From Serpentinimonas barnesii (GTDB taxonomy: Bacteria; Pseudomonadota; Gammaproteobacteria; Burkholderiales; Burkholderiaceae_C), in the NCBI RefSeq assembly GCF_000696225.1, contig NZ_BAWN01000019.1, positions 1-64,000 of the forward strand: a DNA stretch of 64,000 nt, given 5' to 3'. The notes below the pieces were generated by a model that was given only the letters and a program-made list of their open reading frames with translations, was not told the DNA's origin and ran no database searches. How positions within the stretch are numbered: the first letter of the stretch is position 1; the number at the start of each line of letters is the position of its first letter. Positions 1 to 11,347 of the stretch are shown piece after piece. The position numbers were made by a program, and so were the translations under genes.

Positions 1-1620
1 GCAGGCGGCCTCGATCTCGGGGCTCTTGCAGCCGAGCCGGTACATATTGGCGGTGGGGCCGCCGAGGTCGCTGATGACGCCGGTAAAGCCCGTGACCTGG
101 TCGCGGATCTGCTCGACTTCGCGCACGATCGAGTCTTCGGAGCGGCTCTGGATGATGCGGCCTTCGTGCTCGGTGATGGAGCAAAAGCTGCACCCGCCAA
201 AACAGCCGCGCATGATGTTGACGCTGAAGCGGATCATCTCCCAAGCCGGGATTTTGGTGGGCCCGTCGTGGCGGCCGTGTTCGTCGGCGTAGCGCGGGTG
301 CGGGCTGCGCGCATAGGGCAGGTCGAACACCCAGTCCATTTCGGCGCTGCTCAAGGGGATGGGCGGCGGGTTGATCCAGACCTCGCGCGCCGTGGCCCCG
401 CTGCCGTGCGCCTGCACCAGCGCACGCGCGTTGCCGGGGTTGGTTTCCAGGTGCAGCACGCGGCTAGCATGGGCGTAGAGCACCGGGTCGGCGCGCACCT
501 GCTCGTAGCTGGGCAGGCGGATCACGGTGCGCTCGCGCTCCGGTGCGGCGGCCTTGGCGCGCTGGGCCAGCGGGGGGTGAAAGGCGATGGGTTTGACCTG
601 CACCTGCACCGTTCGCCCTGAGCTTGGCCCGTCCTGAGCTTGTCGAAGGATCGAAGGGCTCGCAAGGGCTTCGACTGGCTCAGCCCGAACGGGGGCAGGA
701 GTTTCGACTGGCTCAGCCCGAACGGGGGCAAGGGTTTCGACTGGCTCAGCCCGAACGGATGCTTCTTCTTTAGAAACGGATGCTTCTTCTTTGGAACAGC
801 TCGCACCCTGCGCCTGCGCCTGCTCGCTGGTGCTTAGGTAGGGACTCAGGTGCGCTTGCACGCGGCCGGGGCGATCGACTTCGGTCGAATCGAGCTCGAC
901 CCAGCCCGGTGCGCTGCTGCGGCGCACGAAGGCGGTGCCGCGCACATCGGTGATCTGCTGCACCGGCTCGCGCCGCGCCAGCCGGTGCGCGATCTCGACG
1001 ATGGCGCGCTCGGCGTTGCCGTAGAGCAGCAGGTCGCACTTGGCGTCGACCACGATCGAACGCCGCACCTGGTCGCTCCAGTAGTCGTAGTGGGCGATGC
1101 GGCGCAGCGAGCCTTCGATGCCGCCGAGCACGATCGGTACCTCCTTAAAGGCTTCGCGGCAGCGCTGGCTATAGACGATGGCGGCGCGGTCTGGGCGCTT
1201 GCCGCCCTGGTTGCCGGGGGTGTAGGCGTCGTCGGAGCGGATTTTGCGATCGGCCGTGTAGCGGTTGATCATCGAATCCATATTGCCCGAGGTCACGCCC
1301 CAAAACAAATTGGGCCGCCCCAGCACCTTGAAGGGCTCGGCGCTGTGCCAGTCGGGCTGGGCGATGATGCCCACGCGAAAGCCCTGCGCTTCCAGCACGC
1401 GCCCGATCACGGCCATACCAAAGCTGGGGTGATCGACGTAGGCGTCGCCGGTGACCAGCACCACGTCGCAACTGTCCCAGCCCAGCCGCTCCATTTCGGC
1501 GCGGCTGGTGGGCAAAAAGGGCGCCACGCCCAAGCGCTTGGCCCAGTAGGGTTTGAAACTGGGCAGCGGCTTGGCCGGGCGCGGAAAAAAGGAAACGTCG
1601 GGGTAGGTGGCGCTGCTCAT
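1..1620 (-). CDS. ygiQ: YgiQ family radical SAM protein, 3' part beyond the window
   Basis: Partial: the frame is open from an ATG at 1620 to base 1 (540 codons), so the C-terminal third is missing. The N-terminal domain contains the YgiQ-typical stretches [37 protein letters not shown] and [20 protein letters not shown]. The radical SAM cluster motif CFGGCSFC puts cysteines at 473, 477 and 480 (CxxxCxxC), expected to hold a 4Fe-4S cluster. The family's exact reaction is not established. The ATG lies 3 bases after the dusA stop, so the two are probably co-transcribed. Odd: roughly residues 275-338, a linker that is also variable in other YgiQ proteins, are largely made of an in-frame DNA repeat (VRAEPVET units), listed separately. 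The family is about 740 residues long. Confidence 0.9.
   Translation of the reverse strand, partial: MSSATYPDVSFFPRPAKPLPSFKPYWAKRLGVAPFLPTSRAEMERLGWDSCDVVLVTGDAYVDHPSFGMAVIGRVLEAQGFRVGIIAQPDWHSAEPFKVLGRPNLFWGVTSGNMDSMINRYTADRKIRSDDAYTPGNQGGKRPDRAAIVYSQRCREAFKEVPIVLGGIEGSLRRIAHYDYWSDQVRRSIVVDAKCDLLLYGNAERAIVEIAHRLARREPVQQITDVRGTAFVRRSSAPGWVELDSTEVDRPGRVQAHLSPYLSTSEQAQAQGASCSKEEASVSKEEASVRAEPVETLAPVRAEPVETPAPVRAEPVEALASPSILRQAQDGPSSGRTVQVQVKPIAFHPPLAQRAKAAAPERERTVIRLPSYEQVRADPVLYAHASRVLHLETNPGNARALVQAHGSGATAREVWINPPPIPLSSAEMDWVFDLPYARSPHPRYADEHGRHDGPTKIPAWEMIRFSVNIMRGCFGGCSFCSITEHEGRIIQSRSEDSIVREVEQIRDQVTGFTGVISDLGGPTANMYRLGCKSPEIEAAC
609..777. repeat. In-frame palindromic-repeat array inside ygiQ
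   Basis: Three direct copies of the unit with core CTGGCTCAGCCCGAACGG lie at 670-692, 703-725 and 736-758, with an exact 33-base period (11 codons). They are flanked at 609-657 by two partial copies of the related element carrying CCTGAGCTTG and GTCGAAGG. A shorter duplication lies at about 756-792 (KEEASV twice on the protein strand). On the ygiQ strand the array encodes VRAEPVET-type units without a stop. The CTGAGC-GTCGAA core belongs to a palindromic repeat type that is usually intergenic in many bacterial genomes; that family assignment is from memory. A 33-base period with identical units and no variable spacers is not a CRISPR array. Confidence 0.85.
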
Positions 1621-1623
1621 GGC

Positions 1624-2673
1624 TTAGGTCGCAAGACAAGGCTGCGAGGCTGTGGGGGCGTGGGTGGGCTGCAAGGCGTGCTGCGCCCGCCGCCAGACCT
1701 CGCGCGCGGGCAGGCCTTTAAGGCGGTGGTCGCTCCAGACCTGGCGCCAGCGCCGGGCCCCGCTCTGGCCGTGGCGCAGGCCCAGCAGATGCCGCGCCAC
1801 CGCGTACCAGTGTGTGCCTTCTTGCGCGGCTTGGCGTTCCATGTAGTCCACCATGGCCGCCTCCACCGCGTCGGGGTTTGAATCGAAGGGCGCGGCGGCA
1901 TAAAAGATTTCATCCCAGTGGCTCAAATCCCAGGGCTGGTGGTAGGCCGCCCGCCCCACCATCACGCCATCGAGGTGCTGCAACTGCTCGGCCATCTGCT
2001 GCGCGGTCTGCAAGCCGCCGTTGAGCACCAGCGTGAGGGCCGGAAAATCGCGCTTGAGTTGCTGCACCACCTCGTAGCGCAGCGGCGGCACTTCGCGGTT
2101 TTCTTTGGGGCTCAGGCCCTGCAACCATGCGCTGCGCGCATGCACGATGAACACCGTGCAGCCCGCTTCGGCTACGGTGCCCACAAAGTCGCGCACAAAG
2201 CCATAGCTTTGTTCTTGGTCCAAGCCGATGCGGTGCTTGACCGTGACCGGGATGTCCACCGCCGCCCGCATGGCGCGCACGCAATCGGCCACGCGCTGCG
2301 GCTCGGCCATCAGGCAGGCCCCAAAGGCGCCGCGCTGCACGCGCGGGCTCGGGCAGCCGCAGTTGAGGTTGATTTCGTCGTAGCCCCACTGCTGCCCCAA
2401 GCGCGCACACTGGGCCAGATCGGCCGGCTCGCTGCCGCCCAGTTGCAAGGCCAGCGGGTGCTCGGCGGCATCGAAGACCAGGTGGCGGCGCACATCGCCA
2501 TGCAGCAAGGCGCCGGTGGTCACCATCTCGGTGTAAAGGCGGGCGCGGCGCGTGAGCAGGCGGTGCAGGGTGCGGCAGTGCCGGTCGGTCCAGTCGAGCA
2601 TCGGGGCCACGCAGACGCGCCAGTCGGGTGCGCGCGGCAAAGCGGTGGCAGACGGGTGGACAGGACCAGACAT
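1624..2673 (-). CDS. dusA: tRNA-dihydrouridine(20/20a) synthase DusA
   Basis: 349 residues, ATG start. DusA is an FMN flavoenzyme that reduces uridine to dihydrouridine at positions 20/20a of the tRNA D-loop. The TIM-barrel motifs are clear: the start strand VAPMLDWTDRHCR (about residues 22-34), LGGSEP, and the active-site region NCGCPSPRVQRGAFGACLM, where Cys120 is the expected general acid; VKHRIG and NGGL follow. Length and motif spacing fit DusA rather than DusB or DusC. It is divergent from ppx across 120 bases and is followed after 3 bases by ygiQ. No truncation or odd residue was seen. Confidence 0.94.
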   Translation of the reverse strand: MSGPVHPSATALPRAPDWRVCVAPMLDWTDRHCRTLHRLLTRRARLYTEMVTTGALLHGDVRRHLVFDAAEHPLALQLGGSEPADLAQCARLGQQWGYDEINLNCGCPSPRVQRGAFGACLMAEPQRVADCVRAMRAAVDIPVTVKHRIGLDQEQSYGFVRDFVGTVAEAGCTVFIVHARSAWLQGLSPKENREVPPLRYEVVQQLKRDFPALTLVLNGGLQTAQQMAEQLQHLDGVMVGRAAYHQPWDLSHWDEIFYAAAPFDSNPDAVEAAMVDYMERQAAQEGTHWYAVARHLLGLRHGQSGARRWRQVWSDHRLKGLPAREVWRRAQHALQPTHAPTASQPCLAT

Positions 2674-2761
2674 AGCAGCGTAGCGTGAAAAATGTATCGA
2701 TCCCGATTACAGCATGCCCAAGCAGAAGGCGCAGCACCCAAGGTGCAAAGGCCCGCCCGGT

Positions 2762-2769
2762 GGTATGCT
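2762..2769 (+). promoter_or_regulatory. Possible extended -10 element for ppx
   Basis: TGGTATGCT (from 2761) reads as a TGn-extended -10 with hexamer TATGCT at 2764-2769, 24 bases before the ppx ATG. No convincing -35 hexamer lies 16-18 bases upstream, which extended -10 promoters tolerate. I did not find a matching element for dusA on the other strand. Confidence 0.35.
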
Positions 2770-2793
2770 TGACCCGAATAGGTACATACCATT

Positions 2794-4278
2794 ATGGACA
2801 ACGGAACTCTTTTGGCGTCGGTGGACATGGGCTCGAACAGCTTTAGGCTGGAGATCGGCCGCTACCACTCGGGGCACGTGGAACGGGTCGAATACCTCAA
2901 AGACCCGGTGCGGTTGGGGGCCGGGCTCGATGAGTACAAAAACCTGAGTCCCACAGCGATGGAACGCGGCTGGGAGTGTTTGGCGCGTTTTGGTGAACGC
3001 CTGCAGGGCTTCAAAAAGACCCAGGTGCGCGCGGTCGCCACCCAGACCCTGCGCGAAGCGCGCAACCGCGACGATTTTTTGCGCAAGGCGCAGTTGGTGC
3101 TGGGTTTTCCGATCGATGTGATCTCGGGCCACGAAGAGGCGCGCCTGATTTACCAAGGGGCCTCGCACCTGCTGCCGCAGTCGGACGAACGGCGGCTGGT
3201 GATCGACATTGGCGGGCGCTCGACCGAAATCATCCTCGGCCAAGGCCAAGAGCCCTTGCGCATGGAATCGTACCGGCTGGGCTCGGTGTCGTGGACGCAG
3301 CGCTATTTTGCGCGTGGCCAATTCACCGCGCCCATGTTGCGCACCGCCGTCATCGCCGCCAAGGCGGTGCTGGACGAGGCGCTGGAGACCTTTCCCAAAC
3401 CCGAATGGCAAGTGGCTTACGGCTCCTCGGGCAGCGCCGGGGCGGTGTGCGAGATTTTGGCCCTCAACGGCTTCGAGCCCGATGTCATCAGCCGCGCCGG
3501 GCTGGACTGGCTCAGCGAGCGCCTGCTGCGCGTCGGCCAAGTCAACGAGCTGCGCCTAGAGGGCTTGCGCGACGACCGCCGCCCGGTGCTGTGTGGCGGC
3601 TTGAGCGTGCTGCACGCGCTGTTCGAGTTGTTCGACCTGCAGGCGCTGCACCGCTCCTACGGCGCGCTGCGCCAGGGTGCGCTGTTCGACCTGATCGACC
3701 GCGAGAGCGACCAGACCGACATCCGCGAGCGCACCGTGCGCTGGCTGGGTGAGCGCTACGCCACCGACCAGGCACAGGCCAAACGCGTGGCGGCGCTGGC
3801 GGTGGGGCTGTTTGCGCAAGTGGCCGAAGAAGACCCGCTCAACGGCCGCTACTCGCGCAAGCTCGATTGGGCAGCGCGCCTGCACGAGATCGGCACCCAC
3901 ATTTCGCACAGCGCCGCCTACCGCCACGGAGCCTATATTTTGGATCATGTGGATGCGCCGGGCTTTTCGCTGCCCGAGTTGCACCGCATGAGCCGCCTGG
4001 TGCTGGGCCAGCGCGGCAAGCTGCGCAAGGTCGAGGCCGAGCTGCAAGAAGAGCTGTTTGCCAAGCAACTGATGTGCCTGCGCTTGGCGGTGCTGCTGTG
4101 CCACGCCCGCACCGACCCCGACACCGCCGCCTTGCGACTGGGATACAAGGCGGGCCGCTTCAAGTTCAGTGCGGTGCCGGGCTGGGCAAAGCTGCACCCG
4201 CAATCGGCTTGGCTGCTGGAAGAAGAGGCGCAGATGTGGCAAAAAACGCACTGGGCGCTGGAGCTGGACCTGCGCTGA
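2794..4278 (+). CDS. ppx: Exopolyphosphatase, Ppx/GppA family
   Basis: 494 residues. Removes terminal phosphate from inorganic polyphosphate; GppA members also hydrolyse pppGpp. The ASKHA-fold signatures are visible: the N-terminal phosphate loop SVDMGSNSFRLEIGR, the loop VRAVATQTLREARNRDDFL with the later GHEEARLI, and the second phosphate loop VIDIGGRSTEIILG, in which Arg stands where Gly is usual (normally GGGSTE). The C-terminal HD-like helical region (ARLHEIGTHISHSAAYRHGAYIL) supports full-length Ppx. It converges on sixA-ppk, so synthesis and breakdown of polyphosphate lie side by side on opposite strands. The start codon has only a weak AGG upstream. Separating Ppx from GppA by eye is uncertain; the neighbouring ppk favours Ppx. 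Confidence 0.9.
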   Translation: MDNGTLLASVDMGSNSFRLEIGRYHSGHVERVEYLKDPVRLGAGLDEYKNLSPTAMERGWECLARFGERLQGFKKTQVRAVATQTLREARNRDDFLRKAQLVLGFPIDVISGHEEARLIYQGASHLLPQSDERRLVIDIGGRSTEIILGQGQEPLRMESYRLGSVSWTQRYFARGQFTAPMLRTAVIAAKAVLDEALETFPKPEWQVAYGSSGSAGAVCEILALNGFEPDVISRAGLDWLSERLLRVGQVNELRLEGLRDDRRPVLCGGLSVLHALFELFDLQALHRSYGALRQGALFDLIDRESDQTDIRERTVRWLGERYATDQAQAKRVAALAVGLFAQVAEEDPLNGRYSRKLDWAARLHEIGTHISHSAAYRHGAYILDHVDAPGFSLPELHRMSRLVLGQRGKLRKVEAELQEELFAKQLMCLRLAVLLCHARTDPDTAALRLGYKAGRFKFSAVPGWAKLHPQSAWLLEEEAQMWQKTHWALELDLR

Positions 4279-4322
4279 GCGCCGCCGCAGGCGCCAGGCA
4301 ACGCGCGCGGGCGCGGACCCCC

Positions 4323-4802
4323 TTAAAGCAGCTCGGGCGTCTGAACCGTCACGATGAGGGTTTGCAGTTGGCCATCGCGCTCGCGCTGGCGCAACCACCA
4401 CACCGCGCCCTTGCGGATCGAGCAGTCTTGCTCGCGCCAATCGAGCAGGCGGGCCACGGTGCGGCCCAAGGTGGGCTGGTGCCCAACGATCAAGGCCGGC
4501 TGGCGCGCTTCGGGCCATTGCACCAGTTGCAGCAGCTCATCGACGCTGCCGTCGGGGCGCAGTTCCTCGCGCGCCTTGTATTTGCGCCCGAGCGCGATCA
4601 CGGTCTGTTCGGTGCGCACCGCCGGACTGCAAAAAACCCGCACCCCTTCGGGCAGTTGCCTGTCCAGCCAGGCCGCCATGCGCAGCGCCTGGCGCTCACC
4701 CTTGGGCGTGAGGCGGCGCGACAGGTCGGCCCCGCACCCTTCGTCGGTTTCTTCAAGGTCTTCGGCTTCGGCGTGGCGCCAGAGTATCAGGTCCATGCTC
4801 AT
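4323..4802 (-). CDS. sixA: SixA-type phosphohistidine phosphatase
   Basis: 159 residues, histidine phosphatase superfamily. The catalytic RHAEA motif gives His10 as the phospho-acceptor; the second histidine is in VGHQPTL (His108), and the FCSPAVRTEQT segment supplies the conserved arginine. SixA in E. coli dephosphorylates histidine on HPt or phosphotransfer proteins; the substrate here is unknown. The ATG overlaps the ppk stop in ATGA (4802-4799), so translation is probably coupled to Ppk. The pairing with ppk suggests a possible role in phosphate or polyphosphate signalling, which is inference only. No stop-proximal terminator is obvious in the 44 bases before the converging ppx. Confidence 0.85.
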   Translation of the reverse strand: MSMDLILWRHAEAEDLEETDEGCGADLSRRLTPKGERQALRMAAWLDRQLPEGVRVFCSPAVRTEQTVIALGRKYKAREELRPDGSVDELLQLVQWPEARQPALIVGHQPTLGRTVARLLDWREQDCSIRKGAVWWLRQRERDGQLQTLIVTVQTPELL

Positions 4803-6874
4803 CCTTTGCTCCCGTGGCGGGTCATGAGGGTGGATTGGGCCGAGTGCAGGGGGTTGCGGCCGCGTCCCTGATGCACCCCGGCCCGCGAATAGCTCCCGTC
4901 GGGTTCCAGCAGCCAGGCATCGCGGCTGTCGTGCAGGTACTGGTGGATGCCCTCTTCCATCACGCGCTGGCGCAGCGCCTGGTCGGTCACCGGCCAGGCC
5001 AGCTCGATGCGGCGCAGCATGTTGCGGTTCATCCAGTCGGCGCTGGACAGCCACAGCTCCTCTTGCTCGCCGTAGCGAAAGTAAAACACGCGCGAGTGCT
5101 CCAGCAAGCGCCCGATAACGGAGCGGATGCGCACGTTCTCGGTGTAGCCCGGCACCCCGGCCGGCAGGATGCAGGCCCCGCGCACGATGGCGTCGATCTG
5201 CACCCCGGCCTGCGAAGCGTGCGCCAGCGCACGCGCCAGCGGCTCGTCGGTGAGGGCGTTGGTCTTGAGGATGATGCGCGCCTCTTGCCCCTGCTTGGCC
5301 GCGTTCACGCAGGCGTCGATGCGCTCGAGCATGCCTTTGTGCAGGTAAAACGGGGCCGCCAGCACTTTGTGCAGCCGGGGCAGGCGGCTCTGGCTGGCCA
5401 AGTGCAAAAACACCTGGTCGAGGTCGCTGGTGAGGGCTTCGTCGGCCGTGAGGTAGCTGAAATCGGTGTAAAGCCGCGCCGTGCCGGGGTTGTAGTTGCC
5501 GGTCGAGAGGTGGGCGTAGCGCACCAGCCGCCCTTCTTCGCGCCGCGTGATGAGCAGCATTTTGGCGTGGGTTTTGAGCCCGACGATGCCATACACCACC
5601 TGCGCCCCGATCGACTCCAGCCGCTCGGCTTGGTTGATGTTGGCCTCTTCGTCGAAGCGCGCCTTGAGCTCGACCACCGCCGTGACTTCCTTGCCCCGGC
5701 GCACCGCCTCGCGCAACAAGTCGGCCATTTCGCCCTTGCTGCCGGTGCGGTAGATGGTTTGCTTGATGGCCAGCACCTGCGGGTCTTCGACCGCCTCGCG
5801 CAAAAACGCCAGCACGGCGTCGAAGCTCTCGTAGGGCTGGTGGATCAGCACATCGCCTTTTTTGAGGCGCTCGAAAAAGGACTGCCCCGGCACCAACTGC
5901 GATGGCCAGCCCGGCAGATAGGGCTCGAAGCGCAAAGCAGGCAGCTCCAGCAGATCGATCAACTGCGTCATGCGCACCAAGTTCACCGGCCCGGATACGC
6001 GAAACAGGCACTCGGGCGGCAGGTTGAATTGCTGCAGCAGAAAATCAGACAAAAATTCGGTGCACCCGGCCGAGACCTCGAGCCGCAGCGCCTGCCCGTA
6101 GTGGCGGCGCGTCAGGCCCAGGCGCATGGCTGTGCGCAGGTTTTTTACCTCTTCTTCGTCGACCGCCAGATCGGAGTGGCGCGTGACGCGAAACTGCGCA
6201 AACTCGGTCACGCTGCGGCCCGGGAACAAATCGCCCAGATGCGAGCGGATCAGACTGGAAATGGAGACGAAACACGCCGTTTTGCTGTTGCGCGCACCCG
6301 GCATGCGCAAATAACGCGGCAGCGAACGCGGCACCTTGACGATGGCCACTTCGTTTTCGCGCCCAAAGGCATCGCGCCCAGCCAGGCGCACGATGAAATT
6401 GAGCGATTTGTTGGCCACCTGCGGAAAAGGATGCGAGGGGTCGAGCCCGATCGGCAGCAACAGCGGCTGCACCTCGGTGGCGAAGTATTCCTTGACCCAA
6501 CGCCGCTGCGCCGGGGTGCGCTCGCTGTGCGCCACGATTTTGATGCCGCGCTTTTCCAGCGCTGGCAGCAGCTCCTCGTTGTAGAGCGCATACTGCTGCG
6601 CCACCAGCTCGTGCACCTTGGCCGCCACCTCGTGGAAGGTCTGCGCATTGATGGCTCCGCGCTGCTCGTTGCTGACAAATGCCGCCAGCTGGGGCGCAAA
6701 ACGCACCTCGAAAAACTCATCCAGATTGGACGACACGATGGTCAGGTAGCGCAGCCGCTCCAGCAAGGGCACGGCAGGGCGACGGGCCCAGTCGAGTACG
6801 CGCTCATTGAAGGCCAAAATGCTTTGATCGCGGTCTAGGAATCCGTGTTTGGGTGTCGGGGTGGTGGTACTCAT
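4799..6874 (-). CDS. ppk: Polyphosphate kinase 1
   Basis: 691 residues from the ATG at 6874. A longer in-frame version begins at 6904 but adds only ten residues that do not look like Ppk, so I prefer the start giving MSTTTPTPKHGFLDRDQSIL, the equivalent of the family's N-terminal RELSLLEFNRRVL region. Polymerises the gamma-phosphate of ATP into polyphosphate, reversibly, through a phosphohistidine. The C-terminal phospholipase-D-like core has HAKMLLI and AHLSTGNYNPGTARLYTDFS, the region of the autophosphorylated histidine, and a second AHASQAG and IVRGACIL block. Ends in an ATGA overlap with sixA. No defect seen. Confidence 0.94.
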   Translation of the reverse strand: MSTTTPTPKHGFLDRDQSILAFNERVLDWARRPAVPLLERLRYLTIVSSNLDEFFEVRFAPQLAAFVSNEQRGAINAQTFHEVAAKVHELVAQQYALYNEELLPALEKRGIKIVAHSERTPAQRRWVKEYFATEVQPLLLPIGLDPSHPFPQVANKSLNFIVRLAGRDAFGRENEVAIVKVPRSLPRYLRMPGARNSKTACFVSISSLIRSHLGDLFPGRSVTEFAQFRVTRHSDLAVDEEEVKNLRTAMRLGLTRRHYGQALRLEVSAGCTEFLSDFLLQQFNLPPECLFRVSGPVNLVRMTQLIDLLELPALRFEPYLPGWPSQLVPGQSFFERLKKGDVLIHQPYESFDAVLAFLREAVEDPQVLAIKQTIYRTGSKGEMADLLREAVRRGKEVTAVVELKARFDEEANINQAERLESIGAQVVYGIVGLKTHAKMLLITRREEGRLVRYAHLSTGNYNPGTARLYTDFSYLTADEALTSDLDQVFLHLASQSRLPRLHKVLAAPFYLHKGMLERIDACVNAAKQGQEARIILKTNALTDEPLARALAHASQAGVQIDAIVRGACILPAGVPGYTENVRIRSVIGRLLEHSRVFYFRYGEQEELWLSSADWMNRNMLRRIELAWPVTDQALRQRVMEEGIHQYLHDSRDAWLLEPDGSYSRAGVHQGRGRNPLHSAQSTLMTRHGSKG

Positions 6875-6976
6875 GCGTATGCGTTTCGATTCCCTGAAAA
6901 TCATATCGTTCGATTATGGAACGGCACGCACACAAAAATGTGACAACTACGCGTAAACCCGAATGCCCCCCGCGCG

Positions 6977-8308
6977 TTACCCGTTTAGGCTGGCGACCAA
7001 TCGCTCGGCCCAGCTTTGCGCCAGCGCGGCCTCGCGCGCCTCCACCATCACGCGCAGCAGCGGCTCGGTGCCGCTGGCACGAATCAGCACCCGACCCTGG
7101 CCCCGCAGCGCGGCTTCGGCCTGCTCCAGGGTGCGCGCCAGCGCGGCGTGGGTTTTCCAGTCCTGCCCCGGCTGCAGCCGCACATTGAGCAGGGTTTGCG
7201 GAAACAGCGTCAGCCCTTGCAGCAGTTGCGCCAGCGATTGGCCGCTGCGCACACACACCTGCAACACCTGCAAGGCGGCCACGATGCCGTCGCCCGTGGT
7301 TTGCTTGTCCAGAATCAGCAAATGGCCCGAGCCCTCGCCGCCGAGCGTCCAGCGCTGGCGCTGCAGCTCTTCGAGCACGTAGCGGTCGCCCACTGGGGCG
7401 CGCCGCAGCGGCACCCCTTTGGCCTGCAGGGCCAGCTCGACCGCCATATTGGTCATGAGCGTACCCACCACACCGGGCACCACTTCGTCGCGCCCGAGCC
7501 GGTCGTCGGCCAGCAGATACAGCAGCTCGTCGCCGTTGTAGAGCCGGCCCTTGGCGTCGACCAGCAGCAGGCGGTCGGCGTCGCCATCGAGCGCAATGCC
7601 AAGGTCGGCGCGGTGTTGGGCCACTGCCGCCACCAGCGCCTGCGGGTGCGTGGCCCCCACTTCGAGGTTGATGTTGTAGCCGTCGGGCTGGCAGCCGATC
7701 TCGATCACCTCGGCCCCAAGCTCGTGAAACACCTTGGGCGCGATGTGGTAGGCGGCCCCATGCGCCGCATCGACGACGATTTTGAGCCCGCGCAAGCTCA
7801 GCTCGGTGCCAAAGGTGCTCTTGCAAAACTCGATGTAGCGCCCGGCGGCGTCGTCTAGGCGCCGCGTTTTGCCCAGTTGTGCCGAAGGCACCCAATGCGG
7901 CGGCTCGTGCAGCGCAGCTTCCACGTCCAGCTCCCATTCGTCGCTCAACTTGCTGCCCTGGGCGCTGAAAAACTTGATGCCGTTGTCGGCAAAGGGGTTG
8001 TGGCTGGCCGAGATCACCACCCCGAGGCTGGCGCGCTGGGCCCGCGTGAGGTAGGCCACCGCCGGTGTGGGCAGCGGCCCGAGCAACACCACATCGACCC
8101 CAGCCGAATTAAAGCCCGACTCCAGCGCCGACTCCAGCATATAGCCCGAGATGCGCGTGTCTTTGCCGATCAGCACCTTGGGGTGCGACTGGCTGCGCTT
8201 GAGCACGCGCCCAACCGCATGGGCCAGGCGCAACACAAAATCGGGGGTGATGGGGGGCTGGCCGACCGTGCCGCGGATGCCGTCGGTGCCAAAGTATTGT
8301 CTGCTCAT
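6977..8308 (-). CDS. glmM: Phosphoglucosamine mutase GlmM
   Basis: 443 residues. Interconverts glucosamine-6-phosphate and glucosamine-1-phosphate for UDP-GlcNAc, hence peptidoglycan and LPS. The start [13 protein letters not shown] (ATG 8308) has the family N-terminus, so an 11-codon upstream extension is discarded. The phosphoserine loop [12 protein letters not shown] places the catalytic serine at 102, metal binding is in DGDADR, and the C-terminal phosphate loop [15 protein letters not shown] is intact. It follows folP after 36 bases, as in the E. coli ftsH-folP-glmM cluster, and is probably the last gene of that transcript. Confidence 0.95.
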   Translation of the reverse strand: MSRQYFGTDGIRGTVGQPPITPDFVLRLAHAVGRVLKRSQSHPKVLIGKDTRISGYMLESALESGFNSAGVDVVLLGPLPTPAVAYLTRAQRASLGVVISASHNPFADNGIKFFSAQGSKLSDEWELDVEAALHEPPHWVPSAQLGKTRRLDDAAGRYIEFCKSTFGTELSLRGLKIVVDAAHGAAYHIAPKVFHELGAEVIEIGCQPDGYNINLEVGATHPQALVAAVAQHRADLGIALDGDADRLLLVDAKGRLYNGDELLYLLADDRLGRDEVVPGVVGTLMTNMAVELALQAKGVPLRRAPVGDRYVLEELQRQRWTLGGEGSGHLLILDKQTTGDGIVAALQVLQVCVRSGQSLAQLLQGLTLFPQTLLNVRLQPGQDWKTHAALARTLEQAEAALRGQGRVLIRASGTEPLLRVMVEAREAALAQSWAERLVASLNG

Positions 8309-8344
8309 AAAAAAACGCTGCTCCCAAGCTTGCAAAAGCACGAA

Positions 8345-9268
8345 TTATCCGGCCTGCTCGCGCATCGCCTGCCAGACCTTGAGCGCCTGCACCGTGGGCG
8401 CCACATCGTGCACCCGCAGCACGCTGGCGCCGCGCTCCAGCGCCAGCAGCGCAGCGGCCACGCTGGCGTGCAGGCGCTCGGCGGCTGGCGCACCGCCCGT
8501 GACCGCGCCCAGCGACGATTTGCGCGACCACCCCAGCAGCAGCGGGTAGCCCAGCGCCAGCAGCTCGCGCTGGCGCGCCAGCAGGGCAAAGTTTTGCTCT
8601 ACCGTTTTGCCAAAGCCTATGCCGGGGTCGAGCACGATGCGCGCACGCGCCACCCCCAGCGCTTGCAGCGCCTGCGCGCGCTGGGCCAGAAAATCATGCA
8701 CCTGGGGCAGCACATCGCCGCTCATGGGGGCGCTCTGCATGGTCTGGGGCTCGCGGTGCATGTGCATGAGGCAGACACCGCAATTGGGGTGCTGCGCCAC
8801 CACCGCCTCGGCGCTGGGGCCGCCCTGTGCCAGAGCGCCCTGTGCCGGGTGGCGCAGCGCCCAGACGTCGTTGATGATGTCGGCCCCCAATTCGAGGCAG
8901 GCTTGCATCACCTCGGGCTTGTAGGTGTCGATCGAAATTGGCACCTGCCAGCGCAGCAGCTCGCGCAGCAGCGGCAGCAGGCGCTGCAATTCTTCGTCCA
9001 AGGGCAGCGGGGTGGCACCGGGCCGGGTGGACTCGGCCCCCAGATCGAGCACATCGGCGCCTTCGGCCAGCAGGCGCTCGGCTTGGCGCAGCGCAGCCTC
9101 GGGCCGCAGGTACTGACCGCCGTCGGAGAAGGAATCGGGCGTGAGGTTGAGGATGCCCATCACCAGCGGGCGCTCTAGAGAGAGCGCAAAGCGGCTGGTT
9201 TGCCAGGTGGCTGGCTGGCTTAAGGGGGCGCTGGGCAACTCGAACACCAAAGGCTGCAAAAGCTGCAA
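8345..9268 (-). CDS. folP: Dihydropteroate synthase
   Basis: 307 residues. Condenses p-aminobenzoate with dihydropterin diphosphate in folate synthesis; the sulfonamide target. Core motifs: MGILNLTPDSFSDGG, DLGAESTRPGATP, SIDTYKPEV, DIINDVWAL, DPGIGFGKT and the pABA/pterin loop LLGWSRKS. Start: an in-frame TAG lies six codons upstream of base 9268 and there is no ATG before the core methionine, so translation must begin at a TTG or GTG. TTG at 9268 has TAGGAG 12 bases upstream and is chosen; GTG eight codons in is the alternative. Lies 50 bases after ftsH. Confidence 0.93.
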   Translation of the reverse strand: MQLLQPLVFELPSAPLSQPATWQTSRFALSLERPLVMGILNLTPDSFSDGGQYLRPEAALRQAERLLAEGADVLDLGAESTRPGATPLPLDEELQRLLPLLRELLRWQVPISIDTYKPEVMQACLELGADIINDVWALRHPAQGALAQGGPSAEAVVAQHPNCGVCLMHMHREPQTMQSAPMSGDVLPQVHDFLAQRAQALQALGVARARIVLDPGIGFGKTVEQNFALLARQRELLALGYPLLLGWSRKSSLGAVTGGAPAAERLHASVAAALLALERGASVLRVHDVAPTVQALKVWQAMREQAG

Positions 9269-9318
9269 AGGCGAGGTGTACTCCTACACCCCGCGCCCTG
9301 TGCGATACGCGCTGTGGA

Positions 9319-11232
<1,914 letters not shown>

Positions 11233-11347
11233 GGCAAACTCCTGCTAGAAATACGTGCGCCCCACATGCAGGGCCATTTTAGGGCTTTCAAGGGCGCGCT
11301 CCGCATCCGGTGCACAAATCCATCTGCATGTAGAGGATAGAAAAATT

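Noticed and set aside
670-758. Regular 33-base repeats considered as a CRISPR array
   Set aside because: The units are contiguous and nearly identical with no variable spacers, only three copies are present, there are no cas genes, and the array is in frame inside ygiQ.
4814-6838. A 674-codon open frame opposite ppk
   Set aside because: Antisense shadow; ppk itself is complete with its catalytic motifs.
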